Of a stretch of DNA of 64,000 nucleotides, positions 7,794-16,098 are shown one piece after another; position 1 is the stretch's first letter; each line of letters opens with the position of its first letter. The notes under the pieces are model-generated. The model saw only the letters and a program-made list of their open reading frames with translations, was not told where the DNA came from and made no database searches. Source of the stretch: Streptomyces rimosus subsp. rimosus (lineage in GTDB: Bacteria; Actinomycetota; Actinomycetes; Streptomycetales; Streptomycetaceae). The stretch spans positions 34,502 to 98,501 of the forward strand of contig NZ_JOCQ01000024.1 in the NCBI RefSeq assembly GCF_000720725.1, written 5' to 3'. Made by a program: the position numbers and the translations under genes.

Positions 7794-9635
7794 GTGGGCA
7801 GTGTGAACCGTGTGGAGCACGGGTGCACAGACGGTACGGGGAGTCCGCGGCGCGCCTTCCTGGGGCGGGCCGCCGCGGTGGGCGGGGCGCTCGCCCTCGG
7901 GGCCGGGAGTACGACCGGGGGTACGGCCGTCGCCGCGCCCGCGCCGGGCGGCGCCCGGCGCCGTACGGCGGGCCGGACCGTGGCCGTTCTCGGCGGCGGC
8001 GTGGCCGGGCTGACCGCCGCTCACGAACTGGCCGAACGCGGCTTCCAGGTCACGGTCTACGAGCGCAAGCCGGGCGGGCTGGGCGGCAAGGCCCGCAGCA
8101 TGGACGTGCCGGGCAGCGCGCGCGGCGGGCGCAAGCCGCTGCCCGGCGAGCACGGCTTCCGGTTCATCCCGGGCATCTACCACAACCTGCCGGACACCCT
8201 GCGCCGCATCCCGTTCCCCGGCAACGCCAACGGCTGCCACGACAACCTCGTCGCCTCCACCGAGGTGATGTTCGCCCGCACCGGCGGCCGGGAGGACATC
8301 CGCCTCCCGTTCTCCATCGTCGGCACTCCCCCGCCCGTCCTGACGCCCGACGCGTTCCTGCGCATGCTGACCGGGCTGCTGGAGACCGCCACCCGTCTGC
8401 CCGTCCACGAGATCGCGTACTTCGCCAACCGGCTGCTGGTATTCCTGACCAGCTGCGACCGGCGCCGTCTTGAGGTCTGGGAGCACACGCCGTGGTGGCG
8501 GTTCGTACGGGCCGCGTCGATGTCGCCGGACTACCAGCGGCTGCTGGCCGTCGGCCTGACCCGCAACATCGTGGCGACCAAGGCGGAGATCGCCTCCACC
8601 CGGACCGTCGCGACCTGCGCCGAGGCGTTCGTCTTCAACGTGCTGGGCCGGGGCGCGGACGGGCAGCCCGACCGGGTGCTGAACCTGCCCACCAACGAGG
8701 CGTGGATCGACCCGTGGGTGGCGCATCTGCGGTCGCTGGGCGTGCAGTTCCGGGTCGGGTGGACCGTACGGGACCTGCGGCTGTCCGGCGGGCGGATCGC
8801 GGAGGCGGTCGTCACCGACCCGCGGGGCGCGCGGCAGTCGGTCGTCGCCGACCACTTCGTCCAGGCGATGCCGGTCGAGCACGCCCGTACGACCTGGAAC
8901 GCCGCCGTCCGGGCCGCCGATCCCCAGCTGGCGCGCTGCGACAAGCTGGCGACCGACTGGATGACCGGCATCCAGTTCTACCTGACCGAGCCGACGCCCA
9001 TCATCCACGGGCACATCAACCACATCGACTCGCCGTGGTCGCTGACCGCGGTCGGTCAGGCGCAGTACTGGAAGAGCCGCGACTTCCCGGCCGACTACGG
9101 GGACGGGACGGTCGCCGACTGCCTGTCCGTGGACATCTCGGAGTGGGACAAGCCGGGAATCCTGTACGGGAAGACGGCCAAGCAGTGCACCCGCGAGGAG
9201 ATCGCGCAGGAGGTGTGGGCGCAGATGAAGGGAGGCCTCAACGACACCGGTGAGCATGTGCTGCTGGACGCGACGCTGCACTCGTGGTTCCTGGACCCGG
9301 CCGTCGGCGGGCTCGGCACCCCGCACCCCACCAACGACGAGCAGCTGCTCATCCACCCCACCGGCACCTGGTTCAACCGGCCCGCGTCCCGTACGGCGAT
9401 CCCCAACCTCTTCCTCGCCGGTGACTACGTGGCCGTCGACATCGACCTGGCGACGATGGAGGGCGCCAACGCGTCCGCGCGGCAGGCCGTGAACGCGCTG
9501 CTGGACGCATCCGGTTCCGGCGCCGGGCGGTGCACGGTCACGCCCTTGTACCGCGCCCCGGAGTTCGCGGCGCTGAAGAGGCACGACGAGACGCGGTACC
9601 GGCTCGGGCTGCGCAACGCCTTCGACCTGGGGTGA
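7794..9635 (+). CDS. Tat-exported FAD-dependent amine-oxidase/phytoene-desaturase-like oxidoreductase
   Basis: A 613-residue protein. It starts with a Tat-type signal (SPRRAFLGRAAAVGGALALG, residues ~17-36), followed by an FAD-binding Rossmann motif VAVLGGGVAGLTAAHELAERG and the YERKPGGLGGKA segment that follows the dinucleotide fold. The C-terminal FAD motif is IPNLFLAGDYVAVDIDLATMEGA. The overall pattern is that of hydroxysqualene dehydroxylase/carotenoid-desaturase-like flavoproteins. Twin-arginine export of a carotenoid-type desaturase is unusual, so the substrate may be extracellular or membrane lipid. The start is GTG 7794. No carotenoid or hopanoid genes adjoin it. It converges with the ECF sigma gene, 9 bp apart. 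Confidence 0.8.
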   Translation: MGSVNRVEHGCTDGTGSPRRAFLGRAAAVGGALALGAGSTTGGTAVAAPAPGGARRRTAGRTVAVLGGGVAGLTAAHELAERGFQVTVYERKPGGLGGKARSMDVPGSARGGRKPLPGEHGFRFIPGIYHNLPDTLRRIPFPGNANGCHDNLVASTEVMFARTGGREDIRLPFSIVGTPPPVLTPDAFLRMLTGLLETATRLPVHEIAYFANRLLVFLTSCDRRRLEVWEHTPWWRFVRAASMSPDYQRLLAVGLTRNIVATKAEIASTRTVATCAEAFVFNVLGRGADGQPDRVLNLPTNEAWIDPWVAHLRSLGVQFRVGWTVRDLRLSGGRIAEAVVTDPRGARQSVVADHFVQAMPVEHARTTWNAAVRAADPQLARCDKLATDWMTGIQFYLTEPTPIIHGHINHIDSPWSLTAVGQAQYWKSRDFPADYGDGTVADCLSVDISEWDKPGILYGKTAKQCTREEIAQEVWAQMKGGLNDTGEHVLLDATLHSWFLDPAVGGLGTPHPTNDEQLLIHPTGTWFNRPASRTAIPNLFLAGDYVAVDIDLATMEGANASARQAVNALLDASGSGAGRCTVTPLYRAPEFAALKRHDETRYRLGLRNAFDLG

Positions 9636-9644
9636 GGGCGGGTT

Positions 9645-10898
9645 CTACCCGGGGCCGGTGCGGGCCGCCTTGCCCAGGAGCAGTTCCCGCTCCCGTACGT
9701 TGTGCGCCAGGGACGCCGCCCGCTCGAACTCCTCGCGCGCCTCGGCGGCCCGCCCCAGACGGTCCAGCAGGTCGCCGCGGACGCTCGGCAGCAAGTGGTA
9801 GCTCTTCAGGGCGGGTTCGCCGGTCAGCGCGTCCACCAGTTTCAGGGCGGCGGCGGGGCCTTCGGACATCGAGACGGCGACCGCCCGGTTCAGCTCCACC
9901 ACCGGGGACGGGCACAGCGCCAGCAGCTGGTCGTAGAGGGTGGCGATGGCGGCCCAGTCGGTGTCCTCGTAGCGGGGCGCCACGGCGTGGCACGCGGCGA
10001 TCGCCGCCTGGAGGGAGTACGGGCCGCGGCCCGCGCGGTGCAGGGCGTCCACGCCCCGGCGGATGAGCATGCGGTTCCACCTGGCGCGGTTCTGGTCGGC
10101 GAGCAGCACCGGCTCGCCGTCCGGCCCCGTACGGGCGGGGATGCGCGACGCCTGGAACTCCAGCAGCGCGGCGAGGCCGTGCACTTCGGGCTCGCCGGGC
10201 ATCAGGTTCGCCAGGACGCGGGCCAGGCGCAGCGCGTCCTCGCACAGGGCCGGGCGCACCAGGTCGTCGCCGGCGGTGGCGGAGTAACCCTCGTTGAAGA
10301 TCAGGTAGATGACCTCCAGGACGGAGGAGAGGCGGTCCGCCCGGTCGTTGCCGTACGGAACCTCGAAGGGGACCCGGGCCTTGGCGAGCGCCCGCTTGGC
10401 GCGGACGATGCGCTGCGCCACGGTCGCCTCCGGCACCAGGAAAGCACGGGCGATCTCCGAGGTGGTCAGCCCGCCGAGCAGCCGCAGGGTGAGCGCGATG
10501 CGGGCGGGTGCGGCCAGCACGGGGTGGCAGGCCGTGAAGATCAGCCGCAACAGGTCGTCGTCGATGTCCTCGGCGTCCGCCGGCTCGGGCGGCGGCGCGT
10601 CCTCCAACGCCCGCCCGACCTCGGCCAGTTTGCGGGCGTAGGTCTCCTTGCGGCGTACGAGGTCGATGGCGCGGTGCCTGGCGGTGGCCATGAGCCAGGC
10701 GCCCGGGTTGTCCGGCACGCCCGACTCCGGCCACCGTTCCAGCGCGGCGACCAGGGCGTCCTGCGCGATCTCCTCGGCGATGCCCACGTCCCGTACGACG
10801 CGGGTGACACCGGCGATGATCCGCGCGGACTCGATCCTGAACACCGTCTCGACCGCGTCGGCCGTGCTTGCTGTCGTACGTCCTGCCGTCACGGCCAC
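9645..10898 (-). CDS. ECF42-type RNA polymerase sigma factor
   Basis: A 417-residue protein with sigma region 2 near the start (AEEIAQDALVAALERWP, then NPGAWLMATARHRAIDLVRR) and region 4 (GGLTTSEIARAFLVPEATVAQRIVRAKRAL). These are followed by the long C-terminal extension (~200 residues, TPR-like) that defines the ECF42 group. Key extension segments include YLIFNEGYSA and LCEDALRLARVLANLMP. ECF42 factors lack a classical anti-sigma factor and are regularly paired with a DGPF/YCII protein, which is exactly the neighbour at 10965. The extension is thought to control activity. Confidence 0.92.
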   Translation of the reverse strand: MAVTAGRTTASTADAVETVFRIESARIIAGVTRVVRDVGIAEEIAQDALVAALERWPESGVPDNPGAWLMATARHRAIDLVRRKETYARKLAEVGRALEDAPPPEPADAEDIDDDLLRLIFTACHPVLAAPARIALTLRLLGGLTTSEIARAFLVPEATVAQRIVRAKRALAKARVPFEVPYGNDRADRLSSVLEVIYLIFNEGYSATAGDDLVRPALCEDALRLARVLANLMPGEPEVHGLAALLEFQASRIPARTGPDGEPVLLADQNRARWNRMLIRRGVDALHRAGRGPYSLQAAIAACHAVAPRYEDTDWAAIATLYDQLLALCPSPVVELNRAVAVSMSEGPAAALKLVDALTGEPALKSYHLLPSVRGDLLDRLGRAAEAREEFERAASLAHNVRERELLLGKAARTGPG

Positions 10899-10964
10899 CC
10901 ATCAGAGCAGCCGGACGCGGGAGCGGCAAGCGCGGCCGGCCCGGCGGTCCCCGGCGCGGCCGGG

Positions 10965-11324
10965 TCAGCAGCCCTCGATGATCTCCCGGACCTCGGCGGT
11001 GACGGTCCAGTACTCCTCGTGGGTCCGCAGGAACCGCTTGGCCCACTCCAGCGCCTCGGCCTTGTCCTTGGCCTGGATGATGGAGTAACCGCCGACGACC
11101 TCCTTGGTCTCGGTGAACGGCCCGTCGGTCGAGCTGAGCTTCCCGCCGGACCAGGTGACCCGGGTGCCCTCGGAGGTGGCGGTGAGACCGGCGTTGTCCA
11201 GCATGACCCCGGCCTTGGTGATCTCCTCCAGCAGCGCGCCCATCCGTTCCTGGAGTTCGGGGCTGGGGCCGCCCTCGGGGGCGTTCTGCTCGTCGATGCG
11301 GATCAGCGTCAGGAAGCGCGGCAT
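10965..11324 (-). CDS. DGPF/YCII-domain protein, ECF42 partner
   Basis: A 119-residue protein with the diagnostic DGPFTETKEVVGGYSIIQ segment of YCII-related DGPF proteins, which adopt a dimeric alpha+beta barrel. It lies upstream of the ECF42 sigma gene on the same strand, 66 bp apart, and is probably co-transcribed or is the sigma target. In other actinobacteria the DGPF gene is the main promoter target of its ECF42 partner. Its enzymatic role, if any, is unknown. It is divergent from the XRE regulator at 11562. Confidence 0.88.
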   Translation of the reverse strand: MPRFLTLIRIDEQNAPEGGPSPELQERMGALLEEITKAGVMLDNAGLTATSEGTRVTWSGGKLSSTDGPFTETKEVVGGYSIIQAKDKAEALEWAKRFLRTHEEYWTVTAEVREIIEGC

Positions 11325-11492
11325 GGTGTCTCCTCGGTCGTGCGGCGGGACTTCGCCCCGCCGGGCGGGGGTTTTCCCCGCCTCTCACCCGTGCGTCGAT
11401 CGGGGGGCCGCCGGATCGACAGGTCCGCCGGATTTTTTTCGGAGAAACTTTTCGGCGGCCCGGCTCGGTCCTCCGGGCTCGGCGCGAAGGAC

Positions 11493-11536
11493 CCGTACGG
11501 CATCCGTACGGCATCCGTACGGCATCCGTACAGGCG
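11493..11536. promoter_or_regulatory. Helically phased 11-bp operator-like repeats
   Basis: Three exact copies of CCGTACGGCAT (11493, 11504, 11515) and a degenerate fourth, each with a CGTACG palindrome, end 26 nt before the XRE start at 11562. The 11-bp spacing puts all palindromes on one DNA face, as for cooperative repressor binding. Confidence 0.45.
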
Positions 11537-11561
11537 TACGGGATCGGCTACCGTTCGGCCC

Positions 11562-12383
11562 ATGACGACTGCTGTGGTCTCCCCGAGGACGGCGTCCGGA
11601 ACGGCGGGTGTGGGCGCGCTGCTGCGCGAGTGGCGGCTGCGGCGCCGCGTCAGCCAGCTGGACCTGGCGCTGCGCGCCGACTCCTCCGCCCGGCACATCA
11701 GCTTCATCGAGACCGGCCGCTCCCGGCCCAGCCAGGAGATGGTGCTGCGGCTGGCCGAGCACCTCGACGTGCCGGTACGGGACCGCAACGTCCTGCTGAT
11801 CGCCGCCGGTTACGCGCCGGGCTTCCCGGAGACGCCGATGGACGATCCCTCGATGGAGGCGCTGCGCACCGGCATGGAGCGGCTGCTGACCGGCTACGAG
11901 CCGTTCCCGGCGCTGGTCGTGGACGGTACGTACCACGTCGTCGCCGCGAACCGCGGCATCCGGGCGCTGCTCGCGGGCGTCGGCACGGAACTGCTGGAAC
12001 CGCCGCTGAACGCCATGCGCATCACCTTGCACCCGGCCGGTCTCGCGCCCCGTATCCGCAATCTCCTGGAGTGGCGGGAGCACCTGCTCACGCAGATGCA
12101 GCGGCAGTTGGCGGTGGTCCGCTCGGCGCCGCTGCGCGCGCTGTTCGAGGAGGTGAGCGGCTATCCGCTGCCCGCGGGCGGGCGGGAGACGGCCGGGGAC
12201 GGCGGCCACGCGCCGTACGCGCTGCCGATGGTGATCGAGCACGACGGCCGGGTGCTGTCGTTCATCTCCACCATCGCCACCTTCAACACCCCGATGGACG
12301 TGACCGTCTCCGAACTCGCCCTGGAGACCTTCCTCCCGGCGGATCAGGAGACGGCCGACCACCTGCGGACGTGGCTGCCGTAG
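11562..12383 (+). CDS. XRE-family regulator with MmyB-like ligand-binding domain
   Basis: A 273-residue protein. The N-terminal helix-turn-helix covers roughly residues 12-70 (LREWRLRRRVSQLDLALRAD, then RHISFIETGRSRPSQEMVLRLAEHLDVP). The C-terminal domain is the MmyB-like, PAS-type ligand-binding domain (GTYHVVAANRGIRALLAG). Members of this family bind fatty acids or similar ligands and often control an adjacent oxidoreductase. Here the divergent neighbour is the DGPF/ECF42 pair, and the gene is preceded by phased repeats that suggest autoregulation. It converges with the SnoaL-like gene. Confidence 0.85.
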   Translation: MTTAVVSPRTASGTAGVGALLREWRLRRRVSQLDLALRADSSARHISFIETGRSRPSQEMVLRLAEHLDVPVRDRNVLLIAAGYAPGFPETPMDDPSMEALRTGMERLLTGYEPFPALVVDGTYHVVAANRGIRALLAGVGTELLEPPLNAMRITLHPAGLAPRIRNLLEWREHLLTQMQRQLAVVRSAPLRALFEEVSGYPLPAGGRETAGDGGHAPYALPMVIEHDGRVLSFISTIATFNTPMDVTVSELALETFLPADQETADHLRTWLP

Positions 12384-12414
12384 CGGCCGCGTCCGCCGGG
12401 AGCCCCGTGCCGCT

Positions 12415-12807
12415 TCAGGCGGCGGGTACGCGGTCCAGGAAGCCGGCGACGGTACGGATGCGGCCGTCCGCGCCGAGGGTCGCGACGTCGAAGCCGGCGA
12501 CCGGGGCCGAGCCGTCCGGCGCCACCAGCTCCCAGCCGAACCGGACCAGGTCGTGGTGCCCGTCCGGCTCGCCCAGCGCCCGGAACACGAAGCCGGGGAA
12601 CTGCGCGTGGGTCCCCGCGATGACGGCGGCGAGCTGCTCGTGCCCCGCGACGTCGGAGAACGGGTCGGTGTACGTGGCGTCCTCGGTGAAGGCCGCGGCG
12701 ACGGCCCCGGCCGCACCGTCGCCGTCCGCGTTCCAGGCGGCGAGGTAGCGGGCAACCGCGTCCGTGTAGCGCTCCGTACCGGTCTGCCGCGTGTCCGTCT
12801 GTGCCAT
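12415..12807 (-). CDS. SnoaL-like/NTF2-fold protein
   Basis: A 130-residue protein. The start MAQTDTRQTG is chosen over an upstream ATG because a GAGGAG ribosome-binding site sits just before it. The pattern (AVARYLAAWN, AAFTEDATYTDPFSDVAGHEQLAAVIA, AGFLDRVP) is that of the SnoaL-like polyketide-cyclase/nuclear-transport-factor-2 fold. Such domains act as cyclases, isomerases or small-ligand binders; the substrate cannot be inferred. It converges with the XRE gene and is divergent from the methyltransferase at 13093. Confidence 0.75.
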   Translation of the reverse strand: MAQTDTRQTGTERYTDAVARYLAAWNADGDGAAGAVAAAFTEDATYTDPFSDVAGHEQLAAVIAGTHAQFPGFVFRALGEPDGHHDLVRFGWELVAPDGSAPVAGFDVATLGADGRIRTVAGFLDRVPAA

Positions 12808-12880
12808 GGCCAACTCCTCATATCTCATGTCTCGTCATGTGGTGCGGGTCCGCTGTGCGCCGCGGCCCCGCGTCGTGGCC

Positions 12881-12914
12881 GGTCGGCGGGCCGGAGTGCG
12901 CCGGCCCGCCGGCC
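12881..12914. other. Strong hairpin and inverted repeat in a divergent intergenic region
   Basis: An 11-bp perfect stem (CGGCGGGCCGG / CCGGCCCGCCG, loop AGTGCG at 12895-12900), extendable to 14 pairs with one wobble, lies between divergent genes starting at 12807 and 13093. Further on, ATTAC-N7-GTAAT (12952-12968) is a possible operator. It may be an attenuator or insulator. Confidence 0.35.
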
Positions 12915-13092
12915 GATGCCTCAAAGATGCCGGGGCGCGGGGAGACGGTCGATTACGTGAGGGGTAATGGGGCTGCCGAACGGCCGCCGGGACGACCACC
13001 GGAATATCCGCTGGCGGCTGCGATCACCCGCGCCGTACGCTGCGCCGGTCACGCGGCGAACCGGCCGCTGACAACGAGAAGCGAGGACACGG

Positions 13093-13857
13093 TTGTTGAA
13101 GCAGCAGCACACGGAACCGGCGGACTTCTACACCGGCATCGTCGCGGAGTCCTACGCCCCGCTGAAGTCCTTCTCCCCGGACCCGGCGGTCTACGCGGCC
13201 TTCGTCCGCGAGGCGGGCGGCCCGGCGCTGGAGCTGGGCTGCGGAGACGGTGACCCGCTGCTCGCCCTGCGCCGCGACGGTCTGGACGTCGAAGGCGTCG
13301 ACTCCTCCGCGGACATGCTGGAGCGCTGCCGCCGCCGGGCCGACGCGGCGGGCGTCTCCGTCACCGTCCACCACCAGCGGATGGAAGCGCTCGGCCTGCC
13401 GCGCCGGTTCCAGGCGGTCTTCCTGGCCGGGCCGACCTTCAACCTGCTGCCGGACGACGCGACCGCGGCCGCCGCGCTCCACGGCATCCGCCGCCACCTC
13501 CTCGACGGCGGCTCCGCGCTGATCCCGCTGCACGTCCCCTCCCCCACGCCCGCCGACCGCATCGGCCAGGTCCGCACGGCCGTCGCCGACGACGGCGCGG
13601 AGCTGCGCTTCTCCCTCGTCTCCGAGGAGCGCGACGAAACCGCGCGGACCCAGACCGCCTTGCTGCGCTACGAGCGTCACGGCGCCGGTGGGCCCACGGC
13701 CGTGGAGCGTCCGTGGCTGCTGCACTGGTACCCCCGCTCCGTGTTCGAGGAGCTTGCCGCGGCGGCCGGGCTGACCACGGTGTCGGTCACGGACCCGGAC
13801 GGCAACGCGGTCGCGGACGACGCCGCGTACATGGTCTTCCGGCTTCGGGCCGCGTGA
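13093..13857 (+). CDS. Class I SAM-dependent methyltransferase
   Basis: A 254-residue methyltransferase starting at TTG 13093, which follows a GAGAAGCGAGGA ribosome-binding site; a second TTG directly follows. Motif I reads ALELGCGDGDPLLALRRDG, motif II VEGVDSSADMLERCRRRA, and the post-II region ALHGIRRHLLDGGSALIPLH. The C-terminal half has a helical cap and ends AYMVFRLRAA. Substrate unknown. It is 3 bp from the convergent stop of the FAD monooxygenase, so the two are unlikely to be co-regulated by read-through. Confidence 0.82.
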   Translation: MLKQQHTEPADFYTGIVAESYAPLKSFSPDPAVYAAFVREAGGPALELGCGDGDPLLALRRDGLDVEGVDSSADMLERCRRRADAAGVSVTVHHQRMEALGLPRRFQAVFLAGPTFNLLPDDATAAAALHGIRRHLLDGGSALIPLHVPSPTPADRIGQVRTAVADDGAELRFSLVSEERDETARTQTALLRYERHGAGGPTAVERPWLLHWYPRSVFEELAAAAGLTTVSVTDPDGNAVADDAAYMVFRLRAA

Positions 13858-13860
13858 GCG

Positions 13861-15480
13861 TCACCGGCCGAGCAGTGCCGCCAGCGTCCGCTTGACGGTG
13901 GTGCCCGGGTCGGCCGCGGGGCCGTCCGCACGCCAGGCCACGAAGTGGTCGGGACGGATGAGCGCGGCTCCGTCGGTGGCGAGGCCCGGCAGGGTGCCGG
14001 CCGGGACCCGGTGCGCGGTCAGGGTGATGCCGAAGGCGGCGGCGGCCTCCGTGGCTGCCGGGAGCCAGGGGGCGCCCTGCGGTCCGGCGATCAGGGCCCA
14101 GTCCGCGCCGACGAGGTCGAGGGTGGAGGTCCGGCCGTCCTCGGCGGGTTCGAGCATGCGGTGCGGGAGCCGGTGGCCCGGGTGTACGTGGTCGGAGAGG
14201 GTGTCCGGGACGGGCCCGCGGGCTCCGTCGGGCGGGACGATGCCCCCGGAGGGGTACGCGTAGCGCATCATCGCCCGTACGTAGTCCCGCGCCGCCCGCG
14301 CGTACAGCTCGTTCGGGTCGCCGCCGCCGAGGGTCCGGTAGCCCTGGTGCATGCCGCGCGAGAGGGCGAGGGAGGCGCGTACCGCGGCGCGGCGCTCCGG
14401 CTCGTAGGTATCCAGCAGCCGTTCCCCGGCCTGTCCGCGCAGGACCGCGGCGAGTTTCCAGGCGAGGTTGTGGCCGTCCTGGATGCCGGTGTTCATCCCG
14501 AGGCCGCCGGCCGAACTCTGTACGTGTGCGGAGTCCCCGGCGAGGAAGACCCGGCCGTCCCGGAAGGCCGAGGCCGCGCCGATGGCCGCTTCCCAGGCGT
14601 TCACCGCCACCAGGTCGATGGGCAGGTCCGGGTCGCCGATGGCGGCCCGCAGCAGGGCCAGGGCGCGGTCCGTGGGCAGGGGCGCGATGCCGTCCGTGTC
14701 GTCGGGGCGGCCCGGGTAGTCCATGAGGTGGGAGACCCACTGGTCGCGGCCGTTCATGGCGAAGACCGTCGCGTAGAGGCCCGCGTTCCGTACGAAACAC
14801 ATGAGGTCGCGTCGGCCGTCCGCGGCGGCCGGGAGGTCGGCGCGGTAGAAGGCGGTGTGCAGCCGGGCGACCACCTCGCGGCCGGGCACGGTGATGCCGA
14901 GCAGGCGCCGCACGGTGCTGTGCGCGCCGTCGGCACCGATCACGTAGTCCGCGGTGATGTCGTACTCCTCGCCGCTGCCGGTGTCGGCGAGCCGCACCCG
15001 TACGCCGTCCGCGTCCTGTTCGAGGGCGGTCACGCCGAGGCCGGACCGCGCGTCACCGCCGCGCCGCAGCAGTTCGTCCAGCGCCAGCCGCTGTACCTGG
15101 AGGTGGTTGAGCACCATCCGGCTGTCGACCGGGCTACAGGTCCGCAGCCAGCGCGCGTACGGCTCGGGCGGGGCCACCTGCTGCCGTGCGGTGCCCAGCG
15201 CGCTGTCCTTGAACACCGCCTGGAACGGCTCGGCCCCGTACCAGCCCGTCCGCTCGACGGCGTCCCCCAGGCCCGCCGACCGGAGCAGTTCCAGGGTGCG
15301 GATGCTGCTCATCGCCCGCGGCGGGCCGGTGAGCGGGTCCCGCTTGTCCACGACGAGCGCGGGCACGCCCCACCGTGCCAGGAACATCGCGGTGACCAGG
15401 CCGACCGGTCCGCCTCCGGCCACCAGCACCGGCACCGTACGGGGGAGCGGCCGCCCCGCCCCCGATTCACGTATGCGCAC
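13861..15480 (-). CDS. FAD-dependent aromatic monooxygenase (PHBH/RdmE type)
   Basis: A 539-residue flavoprotein hydroxylase. The Rossmann GxGxxG segment is PVLVAGGGPVGLVTAMFLARWG (residues ~18-39), the DG motif is VIGADGAHSTVRRLLG, and the GD motif is DGRVFLAGDSAHVQSSAGGLGMNTGIQDGHNLAWKLA. The C-terminal thioredoxin-like domain continues to the end, as in the phenol/anthracycline hydroxylases. It hydroxylates an aromatic substrate with NAD(P)H and oxygen. A divergent MerR regulator and a 20-bp palindrome lie 60-80 bp upstream, so it is probably induced by that regulator's ligand, perhaps an aromatic drug or quinone. Confidence 0.88.
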   Translation of the reverse strand: MRIRESGAGRPLPRTVPVLVAGGGPVGLVTAMFLARWGVPALVVDKRDPLTGPPRAMSSIRTLELLRSAGLGDAVERTGWYGAEPFQAVFKDSALGTARQQVAPPEPYARWLRTCSPVDSRMVLNHLQVQRLALDELLRRGGDARSGLGVTALEQDADGVRVRLADTGSGEEYDITADYVIGADGAHSTVRRLLGITVPGREVVARLHTAFYRADLPAAADGRRDLMCFVRNAGLYATVFAMNGRDQWVSHLMDYPGRPDDTDGIAPLPTDRALALLRAAIGDPDLPIDLVAVNAWEAAIGAASAFRDGRVFLAGDSAHVQSSAGGLGMNTGIQDGHNLAWKLAAVLRGQAGERLLDTYEPERRAAVRASLALSRGMHQGYRTLGGGDPNELYARAARDYVRAMMRYAYPSGGIVPPDGARGPVPDTLSDHVHPGHRLPHRMLEPAEDGRTSTLDLVGADWALIAGPQGAPWLPAATEAAAAFGITLTAHRVPAGTLPGLATDGAALIRPDHFVAWRADGPAADPGTTVKRTLAALLGR

Positions 15481-15540
15481 AGCACACCGTCCTTTCCCCC
15501 CGGCCCGGTCCGTCGCCGGGCCCGATCCGCCCAGCCTGGA

Positions 15541-15560
15541 CGCTCAAGTCGGCTTGAGCG
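15541..15560. promoter_or_regulatory. MerR-type operator palindrome
   Basis: CGCTCAAG-TCGG-CTTGAGCG, perfect 8-bp arms, between divergent monooxygenase and MerR starts. It resembles SoxR/MerR boxes (CCTCAAG..CTTGAGG). Confidence 0.6.
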
Positions 15561-15572
15561 CAAGATGGGACC

Positions 15573-16016
15573 GTGCTGCCCGGCGACGAGGACGACCAGC
15601 TGTATCCGATCAGCGAAGTGGCCCGCTGCTTCGGCCTGTCGGTGGCCACGCTGCGGTACTACGACGAGCTGGGGCTGCTGCCGCCCGCCGGGCGCCGCGG
15701 GAACGTACGGCACTACGGCCGCCGGGAATTGCGGCGGCTGGCGCTGATCCAGCATCTGCACCACGGCGGCATGCTGAGCCTCGCGGACACCGCCGCGGCA
15801 CTCGGCGAGCGCGGCCCGGACGGGGTGCTGCGACCGCCGGGGCGGGCGGTGCTGACCGGCACCATCCAGCTGATCGAGGAGCGCATGGCGGACCTCCGGG
15901 CCGCGCAGCAGCGCCTCGCCCACCTGCTGACCTGCCCGACGGACGATCCGGTACGGGAGTGCTCCCAGCTGCGCGCGGAGCTGGACCGGAATGTGACGGA
16001 GGCGCTGGGGCGCTGA
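15573..16016 (+). CDS. MerR-family transcriptional regulator
   Basis: A 147-residue regulator with the MerR winged helix near residues 9-75: YPISEVARCFGLSVATLRYYDELGLLPPAGRR, then RRELRRLALIQHLHHGGMLSL. A dimerising coiled coil follows (IQLIEERMADLRAAQQRLAHLL). Two cysteines near the C-terminus (LTC-PTDDPVRE-C) do not form a SoxR-type CxxCxCx5C iron-sulphur site, so it is not a SoxR orthologue despite the SoxR-like operator. The GTG start at 15573 lies 13 nt after the palindrome; it probably controls itself and the divergent monooxygenase. Confidence 0.87.
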   Translation: MLPGDEDDQLYPISEVARCFGLSVATLRYYDELGLLPPAGRRGNVRHYGRRELRRLALIQHLHHGGMLSLADTAAALGERGPDGVLRPPGRAVLTGTIQLIEERMADLRAAQQRLAHLLTCPTDDPVRECSQLRAELDRNVTEALGR

Positions 16017-16063
16017 CGGGGCGTCATGACGCGATGACGTGTCCGCCGATTGTCCGCTGATTA

Positions 16064-16082
16064 TTGACCGGTCAGTCTCGAA
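16064..16082. promoter_or_regulatory. TetR operator upstream of tetR
   Basis: TTGACCGGTCAGTCTCGAA, with a GACCGGTC palindrome and a GTCTCGAA half-site shared with the element at 16735-16754, 17 nt before the regulator start. Confidence 0.5.
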
Positions 16083-16098
16083 AGCCTAGGGTTCCCTC

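Noticed and set aside
15565..15573. ATG at 15565 as MerR start
   Set aside because: It is out of frame with the helix-turn-helix protein.
15573..16016. SoxR orthologue
   Set aside because: The CxxCxCx5C iron-sulphur motif is absent.
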